Of a stretch of DNA of 64,000 nucleotides, positions 33,718-44,597 are shown piece by piece. Origin of the DNA: Ephemerocybe angulata (Eukaryota > Basidiomycota > Agaricomycetes > Agaricales > Psathyrellaceae); contig JAACJK010000128.1 in assembly GCA_013368325.1 (NCBI GenBank), positions 18,949 through 82,948 of the forward strand, read 5' to 3'. The position numbers were made by a program, and so were the translations under genes. The notes under the pieces were generated by a model, which worked only from the letters and a program-made list of their open reading frames with translations, was not told the origin of the DNA and did not search any database. Within the stretch, counting starts at the first letter, position 1. Each line of letters begins with the position of its first letter.

Positions 33718-35493
33718 TTACCGATTGTCCTTCCAAAACTTCGGTTTCCCCTTGAAAAGCTGCATGGTTTCTCTGTCCCGCGACACCCCGTTGAGCTCCA
33801 TGATACGCAAGACTTGGTCGCCAACATCCCGGCCTTGATGCGTCCGTAGACTACGAATCAATGCATTGAAAACTGTGACTTCCTTAGAATTTCGTAGATG
33901 GATCCGATGCAGGACAGAGGCGGGGCCCGAGAAGGCATGCGGGTGCAACTCCTTGAACATGCCAAGTGGAGTGACGGCGGGATCGCAGATTCCGGCAACA
34001 AGTTCGATTGCGAGACCAGGACGGTGGGCCTCGCAGCACGCTGACACAATGAGGGCTAGGACTAAAGTGGCTGGGGAGTGTTCCAAGAAGGTCATGCTGT
34101 GCAGCAGAAAGACAGCACCATCGATGTTCTGCTTGGTAGCGCAATATCTCGCGAAGATGTTGAACGTTGCCTCAGTCGGTATGAGAAGTTCGGGGAGAAA
34201 GGAGAGTGGGGCGGGAGTCGAATTTGGCTGGGCGAAGATTGCGGTTGACCTTTCACCAAGATCCAAGGCTGCCTTGAACAGCACAAGGGTTTCTGGGATG
34301 AAGAAAGAGAGGAGGTGAAATACATCCTCCATCCTTTCCCAAGTGCCAGTGAGATGTCTCCTTATCATGGCGTTCAGGACACCCACTTGGAATTCCGCTT
34401 TTTCGACACTTGGCAGCATGGCTAGAATTTTGCTCTCGATACGAGGGAGGTGGCTCCGGGGAGCCTTGTCGAGCTCGTCAACTAGGGGGCCGGAAGGATG
34501 TCCGCTGTCGCACACCAATTCGAGGATATGTTCCGCTTGAGGGACGTCACCACTTTCCAGTGCAGCTACAAATAGGCCCCGATATACGCTGAGGGGAGGT
34601 GTGCAGCCTAACGAGGCGAAATCACCGAGTATCGCTTCTTGGAGCTGTGAATTTCCAAGTTTGATGGAAGCAAGCGCAGACCACCCGAGCCAGCGCGGGT
34701 CAGGCTTGCATTTCGATAGTGCCTCTTCAGCCACCTCTCGAAGCAGGGACCAAGCCTTTCTGGTCGAAAGACCGTCGCAAATTTGGAGGAAGGCGTCCTC
34801 GAGCTCCAGGTCCATTGCTTCGGCAATTCGCACTAATTCGATGCTGTACTGATAGTGTCGGGATTCTGCAAATTTGCGAAGGATTCTCAATTCGCTGAAG
34901 GCGGGTGTGGAGAAGTAATGAGCAAGTTGTGGATTCCGTCGAATAGCCGAGACTGCACTGGTGCTGTCCTCGTCCCTTCGGTAGGCCTCCAGGATGTCGC
35001 GCAGCGCTTCAACGGAATCAAAGCCCAGACGCGCTGGGACGTTGGAAGATGAGCGCGCCTGAATTCCCGTCTTGTGTATAGGGCTTCCTGTTCCTGGCTG
35101 GGAGGAGCCCCGGGAGAACTGGGGGCGAGCTGTGGGCAGCGATGGTGGGTTCTCCGTTCTTGATCTCCGCTTCAGAAGCGCCGGTGTAGTAGTGCTTGAG
35201 TGCCACTGTAAGTTTCGTGGTCGAATCCATGAAGTACTTCTTGCCGCATCCTTGCTTGAAGCCCCCAGGTCATTGTCGTGTTCGTCGAGATTCCGGACTC
35301 TGGGTAGGCGTGTTGGAGCCTTGGGACCACCGTCGCGACTAGGATCCGTCTCCCCACGGTCCAGTGTACCTGTTCCGGCGAAGTTGCTTGTTGGAGTCGA
35401 CTTTAAGGAGCTCCCTGAGGAGATAGAGCATTGGATAGGTTGTCGCTCGGACCTGGCGCGCCGAGGAACCAAAGTACGAAATGACTTGAGCAT
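33718..35493 (-). CDS. Helical-repeat (PPR-like) protein, probably mitochondrial
   Basis: Single long exon of about 591 residues. The start is placed at the first ATG (35493); the frame is open 195 bp further upstream but without an ATG. The N-terminus MLKSFRTLVPRRARSERQPI is basic and Ser/Arg-rich, fitting a mitochondrial targeting peptide. The rest is helical hairpins of PPR/TPR type: PLSVYRGLFVAALESGDVPQ, TEATFNIFARYCATKQNIDG and EVTVFNALIRSLRTHQGRDV. Fungal PPR proteins of this build act in mitochondrial RNA processing or translation; no specific orthologue is recognised. It is a single-copy, ordinary gene in an otherwise amplified region. Confidence 0.68.
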   Translation of the reverse strand: MLKSFRTLVPRRARSERQPIQCSISSGSSLKSTPTSNFAGTGTLDRGETDPSRDGGPKAPTRLPRVRNLDEHDNDLGASSKDAARSTSWIRPRNLQWHSSTTTPALLKRRSRTENPPSLPTARPQFSRGSSQPGTGSPIHKTGIQARSSSNVPARLGFDSVEALRDILEAYRRDEDSTSAVSAIRRNPQLAHYFSTPAFSELRILRKFAESRHYQYSIELVRIAEAMDLELEDAFLQICDGLSTRKAWSLLREVAEEALSKCKPDPRWLGWSALASIKLGNSQLQEAILGDFASLGCTPPLSVYRGLFVAALESGDVPQAEHILELVCDSGHPSGPLVDELDKAPRSHLPRIESKILAMLPSVEKAEFQVGVLNAMIRRHLTGTWERMEDVFHLLSFFIPETLVLFKAALDLGERSTAIFAQPNSTPAPLSFLPELLIPTEATFNIFARYCATKQNIDGAVFLLHSMTFLEHSPATLVLALIVSACCEAHRPGLAIELVAGICDPAVTPLGMFKELHPHAFSGPASVLHRIHLRNSKEVTVFNALIRSLRTHQGRDVGDQVLRIMELNGVSRDRETMQLFKGKPKFWKDNR

Positions 35494-36451
35494 TGGTTGA
35501 GCTGAACGAGTACTTGTGTAGTCGGCGTAGGTTTTGAGGAGTTTCGTCCGACCAAAGGTCAATGGCTCTGATATCGACTGAACGCCTCTACAGGGCACAG
35601 GTGTATGGTGACACGGTCGAAGTTGGGTGGAGGAGTAAGAGTTTGGCAAGAGTTCGCGGAATCGTTCGAAGGATTGGAGGCTGGGCAAGGTAGATTAGAT
35701 TAGATCATCTTATCTTCAACTTCCCTCCATTTTGAACAAGTTGCCCCCCTTGCTTAGTCTCCGTTGCTGACCTTATCTCAAATTGAGAGTTCCGTCGAAT
35801 TGAAAATCCGTCACATGAAAACTGTCCTAGTAAAACGGACGAAGGAGAGGCTCCTAGGAAAGTGGGATTCATTGGTCTCCTACCCTTTGCTTCCTGCCAG
35901 CCATACCAGCAAAAGGTTGGTACATTCCTTAATATTCAGTTCAAGAAGGCGTTGATATCTCGAGCTAAATCATCACCTACAGGGAGCTGTCCAAGCCCTT
36001 TGATTACTGTGTTGGTCGTTAGCGCTGGCAGCCCTGAACGTGAGCACACGCCCTGGATGTACGTCGCGTGGCGAACATGCGCCCATACTCAGCGCTGCCT
36101 TTGTCACCGAAGTCCTGGCCACCATTCCCGCTTTCTTTCCGATGCAGGGTGTTGTGGCCCGTGGGTACATAAAAGAAACAGCCCACCTGTCCACCTTGTC
36201 AGAGACCCATTCGCTATCATCGTCGACTCCCCCCATCTGTGGGTGCCCCGTCCGGCAAGACCCTATTGGCACCCATGAACCAACCGTGAGCTGTCCCCAC
36301 CGCTTACTGCTCCGCCTCCACCTACCGTGCTTTCTCTCTGCTTAACACCCCCCGCTAGAAATATGGTTTGAGAAAGACTTCTCAGATAAAAAAATTGGAG
36401 CCAGGCATCGGGCGTCAACTTTTATTTTCCACAATTAGTATAGCCTGGCTT
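35494..36451. other. Intergenic region
   Basis: Promoter of the PPR-like gene and 3' flank of R2. Open frames around 35862-36345 lack family features or codon-level support. Nothing else was seen. Confidence 0.45.
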
Positions 36452-37446
36452 CTAAGTGTGCAATGAAGGCGAACTCGCGTTTACGAAACGCCCACTCCGA
36501 GTCCTCCTATAAGGCGGAGGCGGAGGCCTAGCATCAGAGCTGTCGCCGTCGGATGAGTCTCCACAATCCGACTCGCACTCCAACTTATACCTCCTGCGCT
36601 TGCGGCAATTACCCAACGCTACCTGCGTGCAATCCTCCTCCTCCTCCTCCTTTTTAACACGAATCTCGTCCTGGACCTCCCCACCAGGACCACCGAGGCA
36701 AGCCTTCAACCTCAAGTTTCTACAATGGTGCATCATTAAGCATGAACACGCGAGAGGGTGGATCGCGAACGACTCACTCATCCTTCATCTTCCGAACCTT
36801 CTTCTCCAATCCCACTCTAACCTTCACAGCATATCTATACCTCTCCGCCCTCCACTCCTCATCCCTTTTCATCTTCTCCAATATACACCTCTGCTCCTCC
36901 CCAACCCTCCTCGCCAGCGTCAGCCTCTCGCGCATCTCCCGAACCTTCTCCTCATCAACACCCGCAAGCCGTTCCTCCAAATCCCTTTTCTTGTTCTCCA
37001 GCTCCCTTATCTTGTCGTGCAACCTGGAGAGGGTCGTGCGCCCAACATACGGCGCGTATATGGGTCTGACGGGAGAGATGAGGTATGGCTTGAAGAGCGC
37101 CGGGGCGTGTGTGCTGTCGGGTATCACTGCGTATCCCGGGGTCTGCATATGAGTTCCGAGCAGTAGATAACGAGGGTGGACTCAGAAGGCGTGGATTCGT
37201 CGGACTTACAGAGATTGAACTCTCGCCTGCATTCGGGGCACCTGCCGGTGTTTGTGTCCTCCTCGTCCTGGAGGTTCACGACATCTGTGATGCACTTTTT
37301 GCAGTAGACGTGCCCTACAGTGGGTATATCAGCGTAGAGACAGGGTGCACGTAGAAGAAGGGCTTACCACACGGCAAGGAAGCAGGGTTATCATACTCCT
37401 GGAGACACACCGAGCAGTCGGTAATGATATTATCGGATGCAGACAT
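36452..37446 (-). CDS. RING-finger/coiled-coil protein R2
   Basis: Start at 37446 (MSASDNIITDCSVCLQEYDN). RING ligands CSVC, PCG, GHVYCKKCI and CPECRREF, with introns at the same places as in R1. The shared motif reads PYLISPVRPIYAPYVG. The coil is short (~90 residues, ENKKRDLEERLAGVDEEKV). It is followed by an acidic/basic tail with VKKEEEEEDC, CRKRRRYKLE and a final RRTRSGRFVN, similar in style to the R1 tail. Of the four, R1 and R2 are closest: both keep APY in the motif. Confidence 0.83.
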
Positions 37447-37864
37447 GGTTGTGAAATGGGTGAGTTCCAGTTAGCAGTTAAGAGGGGAAGAAGAGGGTGG
37501 GGATGAGCAGCGAACGGTACAGGAGCTTTATAGCCCGTTAAGATAGGGCTACAATCGGGCCGAGTGGCGTCAAGCTCGAAGAAATAAAGTAGTAAAAGCC
37601 TACATGGCATCTAGGTAATACGTCTCGGGAGAAGCATCGAGCTGGTAGTTACCCGCCAGTTCGAACTTTTGTCCCGCCGGTTCATTGAGAAGGTTGTTGG
37701 GTGCAAAGGGGTTGCCGCACCAGATGCTAATAAATGAAGAAATAAATTCGTACCGAGAGAACAGATTGTTACAACAACATATAGATATTAGATACACACC
37801 CAAACCCACCATTCCGACCTCCAAGGGTATCCTGTCAGCTAGACTTTCACAGCCTCCCTATATT
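37447..37864. other. Intergenic region
   Basis: Between R2 and R3, both minus. No gene or element was recognised. Confidence 0.45.
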
Positions 37865-39000
37865 TCAAATTGAGATCCTGCTCTTACGAAAGGGGTTCAA
37901 GTTGCCAAAGGTTGAGGCGCTGCCTTCGTCGTATACGTGGACCTTTCGGCGCTTAGGCAAGGGTCGCACGACGCGTGTCGAGAATGCGAGCTCGGCATCG
38001 CTGAGCGGAGAATCTGCAGAGAAGCGCTTCGCATTCCTTGGCGTCGCTTCCGCTTCTTGCGCGAGGCTCCGGGCTTTCATGCGCTCTAAGTCGACTTCCA
38101 GAGCCTTGTTCTCTTCCTCGAGTGATCGGTATTGGTTCAGCCATGATTGGCTTCTAAAGATACAGTGAGCAAGGTTTAGTTCAGTGGGCAGGTCGGCTAG
38201 GAAACAACACTCACTCATCCTTTAACCTTTTGACCTCCTTCTGCAAAGCCGCGTTCTGCCTCTGCATCCTCCTCTGCTCAGCCTTCGTCTCCACATCCTT
38301 TTGTTCTGCCCGCAACTCCACCTCCTCCATCTTACTCGAAAGCTCCTCCACCGTATCCTCAAGCTCCTCGCATTTGGTCTCAAGCCGCTCACACGTGCTC
38401 TCCAGCCTCTTCACCTCCTTGAGCGCAGCCTTCTCCTTCTCGCGGTACACGCGGGCCTTGGACAGGTGGCGGTCGCCCTGCTGCCGCGCAGCGTCCTCGT
38501 TCTCCCGCGAATCCGCAAGCCGTGTCCTGCACTTCGCAAGCTCGCGCTCCAGCTGCTCAATCCGCGAGAGCGCCGTGTCGATCTGCTCCGCCTCCCCTGA
38601 CTCGTCGAGGAATATCCGGCGCAGCGGCGACACGACGAACGGGTGGTACTTCTTCGGGAGGTAGGTGAGGTCGGGGGAGACTGTGTGGCGAGGTACGCGG
38701 GGTTGGTAGTTGCTACTGGTTAGTTACGCGTTGCGTTGGATGCGCCACTGCAGCCAGCTCACCCAGGTGAAACTCGTCCCGGCATTTGGGGCATTTGGCG
38801 GTTGTGGCCTCGTCCTCGGTCTCGTTCGCCACGCCAACGATGCATCCTATGCAGTACACATGACCTAGATACCACACACATAGTCAGAATACCCTCTCTT
38901 CGCGCCTTTCACTGGCGAGATGTGAAAGCTGCCACTCACCACACGGAATGCTGACTGGTTCATCGTACTCATTAAGGCAGATCGAGCATAGTCCCGACAT
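37865..39000 (-). CDS. RING-finger/coiled-coil protein R3
   Basis: Start at 39000 (MSGLCSICLNEYDEPVSIPC). RING pairs CSIC, GHVYCIGCI and CPKCRDEF; shared motif PFVVSPLRRIFLDESG. It has a strong coiled coil (~140 residues, SRIEQLERELAKCRTRLADS and LKEVKRLESTCERLETKCEE), then a second short helical exon and a basic end (PLPKRRKVHVYDE). R3 and R4 share LDE in the motif and form the second sub-pair of this family. Confidence 0.85.
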
Positions 39001-39411
39001 GCTCGCTATCCAGGCGCCCGACGACGACGGCGACGAGGAGGAGGCTGGGGGTTGAGTTGAAGATGAATGAACGAAGCAGCTGAGGGAGACGGGTTTAAAT
39101 GCCGGTGTTGGTAGTTGTGGTCAGAACAATTGGAATGTCGATGTCGTGTGGCACTGGAACCGAGCGGCAGCTGTGGCGGCAATCGCTGTCATGCGGCGAA
39201 ACGCGAAACGCCCGAGATAGGGGCTTTAATTGTGCGCCTGGACGGCGGCGCGCTTTGCGTGTTGGTGCTTCAGTGCAAGGTCAGTCAAACAGGCCAATGG
39301 TATTTGAAAAGAGAGAAAGGTAGATGCATAAATGGAAGTATGATAATGTACAGAGTATGATCACGATAATAGCTGGGCACCATTGTCAATACTACAAGAC
39401 TGCTTTCCTGA
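39001..39411. other. Intergenic region
   Basis: Between R3 and the FunK1 kinase gene. No gene was seen. Confidence 0.45.
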
Positions 39412-41610
39412 TCAAGTCGCGCGCACGCGTTTGGCAGTATGTTCGTCGGCCTCGTCGTCATCTACCTCTTGCGCCCTCTTGTGAGATCTAGTTACTGGCA
39501 TTTCACCCATCTCCAGTTTTCCAAGCGCCTTGTCGAAGAATGAAAGAATCTGGGTATAATGCTCCTTGGCATCCTTCTTCAGCGTCTTGTGCACCTCCCG
39601 GTGTTCTTTTACCAGCCGGTTCCCATAAGCCACTCTAGCCTCCTCCTTCAGCACTGCGAGAGGGGCAATAAGCTTGAAGAACGATTGCAAGAGATGCTTC
39701 GATGCCTGGCTCCAGAACGGCGAAATGTGGCTGAGATCGAGTTCGCCCTGGTGGAACTGCGCAAGCTTGGCCTCGGCCGCGACTTTCGCGCTGTCAGCCG
39801 CCCAAGCATAGTAGTACTCCGGATATTCGGTGGCCGACCATTCGGATGGCCCAGACTTCTCCGTCATTACACTGTACAGATTGTACAGGAAGGCTTCGAG
39901 GTCGTCCAAATGGTCGTTCCAGGTCACCGCAGCTTTTTCGTGTTCGGGGTCCAAGCTACGGAGTGTGGCGACCGACGCAAATATGAATGTGCCCTGTATG
40001 ATAGAAGGAGAGAAGTGTGTGTAGCATGTAAGTAAGTGGTGTACAACTACTAGCCTCGAGTTAATGGAATCACGTACGGCTGGGTGGGGATTACAGCCGG
40101 CTGCCTGGAGTTCCTCGACCAAGTTTGAAGCGTCGAAGTCAATCAACACTCCCCTGAATCCAGGAGCTGCGTCTGGACCTCCGAGAATGAGATTCCCAGA
40201 AGAGATATCTCGATGGATGATAGCATCCTTCTCTCGTAGGTACAGTGTCATATGCCCTGGAGCGAATGTCAGTACTCTTCGTTTGGCTCCATCAAGAACG
40301 GGTTACTCACCAGCAATAGCATCACGCATTGCGCCGATAAGCTGCACCTCTGACGAGAAGTTGGTGATATTTAAGCCATAATGCTCCATAACAATCCGGG
40401 ATTGGATCAGAGTTTGAGGACGCCCCTCGGAGTAAAGAGGGCAGTATTTCATAGTCTCGACTCCAGGAACGTGCTCATCCTCGAAAGACACCATCTGCGC
40501 AATACCCGGCACCCCTTTCGCCTTTTCAAGGAACTTCCCCTCACACACCGCATAACTCGGCCTCCAGGTGTCCTTGACAACAAGGATCCGTCCTGTCTCG
40601 GTATCCCTGACCTTATATATCATGGACCCTCGTCCCACTATATCCTTGTTGGAAAAAATGGGACGAGTGTCCGCGAGCGGGTACTCGACCTCGAGCCCCG
40701 TGCCACCAACTTTCGTGGTGATGGACCCTCTGACTTTCTTGCCACCCTCGATTTCCCATTTGACACTGTCGTCGAGGCCAATGTCAGCTGCATTGAAGGA
40801 ACTGAGTCCTAAGACGAGCCGGATTAGAATCCACGGTTTAAAGTGGTAGTCGACGGCCTTCGAGATCTGTGCGCCTCGCCGGTCAAAGTGTATGATGTAA
40901 AGGTGGTGCTCGGTGATGTGAAGCAACCTGACAAATTGACGGTTTGGCTGCTGGATAAACATTTGCCTAGAATGTACAAACGACCGTGGTCAGAACGAGC
41001 ATCATGACATAGCAGAGCTCTGGTTGACGTACCTCGCGTATATACCTGCGTGGCACACCATGTTGTATCGGCTGACAGTTCCGAATTCAGTGTCCTCTTC
41101 GCGCCGTACATTGAAGCAAGCCGTGACGTTTGAGTATCCCACCTCCCCAATGGCTGGGACTTCAAAGTGGGGTCCTTTTGCTTTGACAACAATGTCCGGA
41201 GACGAGAATTCAAACTCTGCATCCTGAGGCTTGGGGCCTGCGTGCATCATCTTCAACTTCTCGGCCTTATAGACGACCTGCCTCGTATCTTTCTGACTCT
41301 TCTCTCCCAGACACGAGATGATCGACGCCATGATACGCTGCATCTGCTTCTGGAGGGCGCTTGACTGTCTCGGCTTCTTCGAAATGCCTGCCCATCGCCC
41401 CTTCTTGACGTCGTAGAGGGGAGATTCCACGAGGTACTTCATGCCATCGGCCTTTCCAACGAGACCCTCGTATAGCATATCCACGAATGCATCCCTCATC
41501 TCATGCGGTTGCCCCTCGATATCTTTGCAGATGGCTGCTTTCTCTTCGCTGACATCGATGTGCCTTCCCTGGCCAGGAGCGGCGGAGCGGGTGCGGAGTC
41601 GCATGGGCAT
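39412..41610 (-). CDS. FunK1-family protein kinase
   Basis: Fungal-specific kinase of the FunK1 family, expanded in multicellular basidiomycetes. The start at 41610 (MPMRLRTRSAAPG) is the first ATG in the frame; upstream is an ACC repeat. The N-terminal FunK1 region has IYARYVN and QQPNRQFVRLLHITEHHLYI. Kinase marks: glycine loop VGRGSMIYKV, invariant-Lys region ILVVKDTW, catalytic loop HRDISSGNLIL and metal-binding LIDFDAS (DFD instead of DFG, usual in this family). The tail is Lys-rich with KRAQEVDDDEADEHTAKRVR, a likely nuclear signal. Introns fall after the motif ARY and before GHMTLYL. Catalytic residues look complete. Confidence 0.9.
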
Positions 41611-42356
41611 TGTGGTGGTGGTGGTGGTAGTTGAAGGAGGAAGTGGAATGAAAGCAAACTCTAAACCACCCCGACAACAGCAAACAAACCTGAACAATGG
41701 GCGCGAAAACAACGGCAAAGAAAGCCACCAAAGTTCGCAGACGCTCAAAATGGGAATTATACTTACTCACGTGCTCGACATTTTCGAAAACAGCCTTTGA
41801 ATGTTTGACAGCGGGTCCTTGTGCATCAAAGCGACCTTTATTTAGCGATGAAGACTATTTTTTGCTGGTCTAATGAGTTCCCAGCCCCGACCTCTCTGAT
41901 CCTGCACGGTTGCTTGGTGTTTTAGCCTTGGGCGCTTAAAAACAGGGGTCATTATCCCCGTATAGCTTGGCTTGCTCGCAGGCACAAGCAACGTGAATTC
42001 GAGGGGGGGATCTGCCAGTTTAGAGCCTTATCGCCCTGTTTCATCTCTATGCCTGCAGCCTAGAGCTAGAAGTCAGCACTGGAAGTGTATTTATAGGTAT
42101 ATGATCGATCAAGGGGTACAAAAGGTGGTATGGTATGTATAGTACAACTGGGGACTTTCAATCATAGGCGTAAAAAAGTGGAGAGTTGTGAAGCTACCGT
42201 ATTCCTAAGCCGATAAGGGAGAAACTCGAGTGATAATATACATGGTATAATGAGGGATGCTATGCAATACGAAGAAACACAATGCGAAAAGAAGTCAAAC
42301 TGGTCCTGCGTAGAATGTCCGGACACTATGCGACATGCTACTAAGAAGAGGGCGGA
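41611..42356. other. Intergenic region
   Basis: Promoter of the kinase, with an ACC microsatellite next to its start and GGGCGCTTAA at 41930-41939, plus the 3' flank of R4. No gene was seen. Confidence 0.5.
41930..41939 (+). promoter_or_regulatory. GGGCGCTTAA element upstream of the FunK1 gene
   Basis: Exact 10-mer ~320 bp before the kinase start. Confidence 0.45.
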
Positions 42357-43587
42357 TCAGGACTCAGACCTTCCCTGCTGACTCCGTTGTACGCCGTAGT
42401 CGTAAACGTAGCCGGTATCAGGGGTGGCTGGGTACCTTCCGCCCTCGTTTTGGGGACAGTGATACACCACTATGTCAGCGTCCGAGTTCGGCGCGGCATA
42501 GGTGGGCGGGTATCCATGAGCGGAGGGTACGTGATAATTAGAGACGCTTCCATGAGTGGAAGCCGCGGAGCTAGCCGCAGGGTATCCATCCTCATACCTG
42601 TGCCGCTTCGGGACAGGTAGAATGACTCGCTCCTGCGAAGTCCCTGGCTCAGGTTGGCTATACTCAACAGCCACAACCTGGGGATCGGAGTCCAGAGGCC
42701 GCTTTGGCACAGGCTGCGAAAGCTCTTGGAGTCTCGCCTTCAGATATTCATTTTCCTGCCTCAAATAGAGCTCTCTTTTCCAAGAGGACTGGTTCCTAGC
42801 AAGGGTCAACCAAATTATGGGCTACCACCGCTGCCCAAGACGAGATAAAACGACTCACTGGAGCGACAGCATCACCTCCCGATCTTCCCAAACTTTCTTC
42901 TCCTCTGAAATGGCCTTTTCTCGCTCCTCCAAGTGATGCTCCAAGTCCCCCGCCTTCTGCTGCCACGAATCGCTGCTACTTTTCAAGTTTCTGTAGGCCG
43001 CTTGCCAATTCCTGACTTGCGTCTCCATGGCAGTTTGTGAATGGCCGGCCCGTGCTTGAAGCGCCTCATATTCCATTCGCCGTGCCTGCTCATTCGCCCG
43101 CGCCTGAGCATTGTCCCGCTCGAGCTGCCTTATCTTGGCCGCATCCTGCTCGTTCTTCCTGAGGGCAGCGGCGAGCTCCTCGGCTCCGCTCCATTCATCG
43201 AGGTAGACCTTCCGGAGAGGCGAGGCGACAAATGGCCGGTAGCGTGCCGGGAGGAGTGCGAGATCCGGCGTAACTGCGAGGTACGAGAGGAAGAGGCGGC
43301 GAGTTGAGGGCTTGCGGGTGCTGGTGAATGGCAGGGCTCACCGAGGCAGAAATCGTTGCGGCATTTTGGACATTTTGAAGTCAGTTCGACTTCTCCTGGT
43401 CGGTTAACAGCACTTGTAAGGCAGTCGAGGCAAAATATGTGACCTATGCACCAAGAATCGGCCCATGCACCGTCAGATTGGTACTCAGGGCAGTTAAAGC
43501 CACCGGCAAATGACGACTGGACACACCGCAGGGTATACAAACAGGGTCGTCGTATTCTGAGAGGCAGATGGCGCAGATTCCCGACAT
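42357..43587 (-). CDS. RING-finger/coiled-coil protein R4
   Basis: Start at 43587 (MSGICAICLSEYDDPVCIPC). RING pairs CAIC, GHIFCLDCL and CPKCRNDF; shared motif PFVASPLRKVYLDEWSG. Coiled coil of ~110 residues (IRQLERDNAQARANEQARR, HHLEEREKAISEEKKVWEDR). It ends in a Pro/Tyr/Ser-rich tail (VPSAHGYPPTYAAPNSD, TGYVYDYG) unlike the acidic or basic tails of R1-R3, which suggests a different partner. The upstream region carries a TGG/CCA microsatellite (~43647-43662). Confidence 0.84.
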
Positions 43588-44293
43588 CCCAGAGAAAGGG
43601 AACCCGGGAAAGAACTGAAATAGAGGACGGGGGCAAAGGAGGCTTGTGGTGGTGGTGGTGGTCAAAAAGAAAGAAGGTTGGACTGGCTGTGTCACACTGT
43701 CCAGTGGCACGAGCCGCATCTGATGGGAAGCGCGTCCAACGCGAGCGCAGTTAGGGGCTAAATTAGGTGCAGCGCGACGCGCCCGTGATATCTGAGGCGT
43801 GAATAACATGGAGATGAGCTACTTGAACATGCATTGAAACGGCCAGAATATCTGACCTGGGGTGTTGGCATTCCCCTATCTCAAGCTCCGAGACTCAGAA
43901 GCATCTTATCCGACGTGGTCGTAGAAATCTGCCACATGCCGCGTAATCGACGAGCGAGACCTCGGGCCTCCGCTTTTGAGCCTCTTGGAGGAGTACCTAT
44001 CAAATTAAATAATGAGCTCTAATCCCTGTTAGATAAAATTTTCTCTTCTCTTTTATCTAGTCATGGGCCCTGGACAGTATGAACTTCCTGTTTGCGACTT
44101 CAACATTTGTTCAACATGGTCTTTTGTGGGAATGGTATACTAAATTGCCAGACAGAATGGTCTCTAATTTCCTCCCATACACTTTCTAGCCGATCGCTTC
44201 TTTCAGTCTATCTTTAAACCTCTCCTCAAGTTGAGACTCAACTTCTCCGAGCTGGCGGAGGGTATGGTGGGGGGTTATAGATGCCGGCCATTT
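43588..44293. other. Intergenic region between divergent genes
   Basis: Between R4 (minus) and the MYND block (plus). Nothing recognisable was seen. Confidence 0.45.
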
Positions 44294-44597
44294 TGATCGC
44301 CGGTGAACCCAGGTGGTGCTTCGAGCCTTCGACAATTTCCGTCCTGACCTCCATCTCGACACCATCCAACTGGACCTGGCCGCGACGGATATGCCAATCT
44401 AGACTTCAGCAATCTGCGAAAGAAGGCATTGGGATGGCATACGAAGCGACTGGGCCTTGAATTCACTGACGACCAGGCATTCAACCCAACACGCCCCCGG
44501 TTGTGCGAAGTTTGTTCGAAGTGCGACCACTCCTAAAACAGTGGTTTTTGAACGACTACGTGCTCTCTGGTCGTCTTCATACACCATCTTCGACAAC
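44294..44597 (+). repeat. Upstream duplicated segment, copy 1 (M3 side)
   Basis: About 300 bp directly before M3 that align along their length with the segment before M4. Shared landmarks are TGATCGCCGGTGAAC at the left end, TTGGGATGGCATACGAA in the middle and CTCTGGTCGTC near the right end. It marks the left limit of the unit that was duplicated. Confidence 0.8.

Noticed and set aside
35494..35688. N-terminal 65 codons of the PPR-like frame
   Set aside because: No ATG is present there, and the first ATG (35493) starts a plausible mitochondrial targeting peptide.
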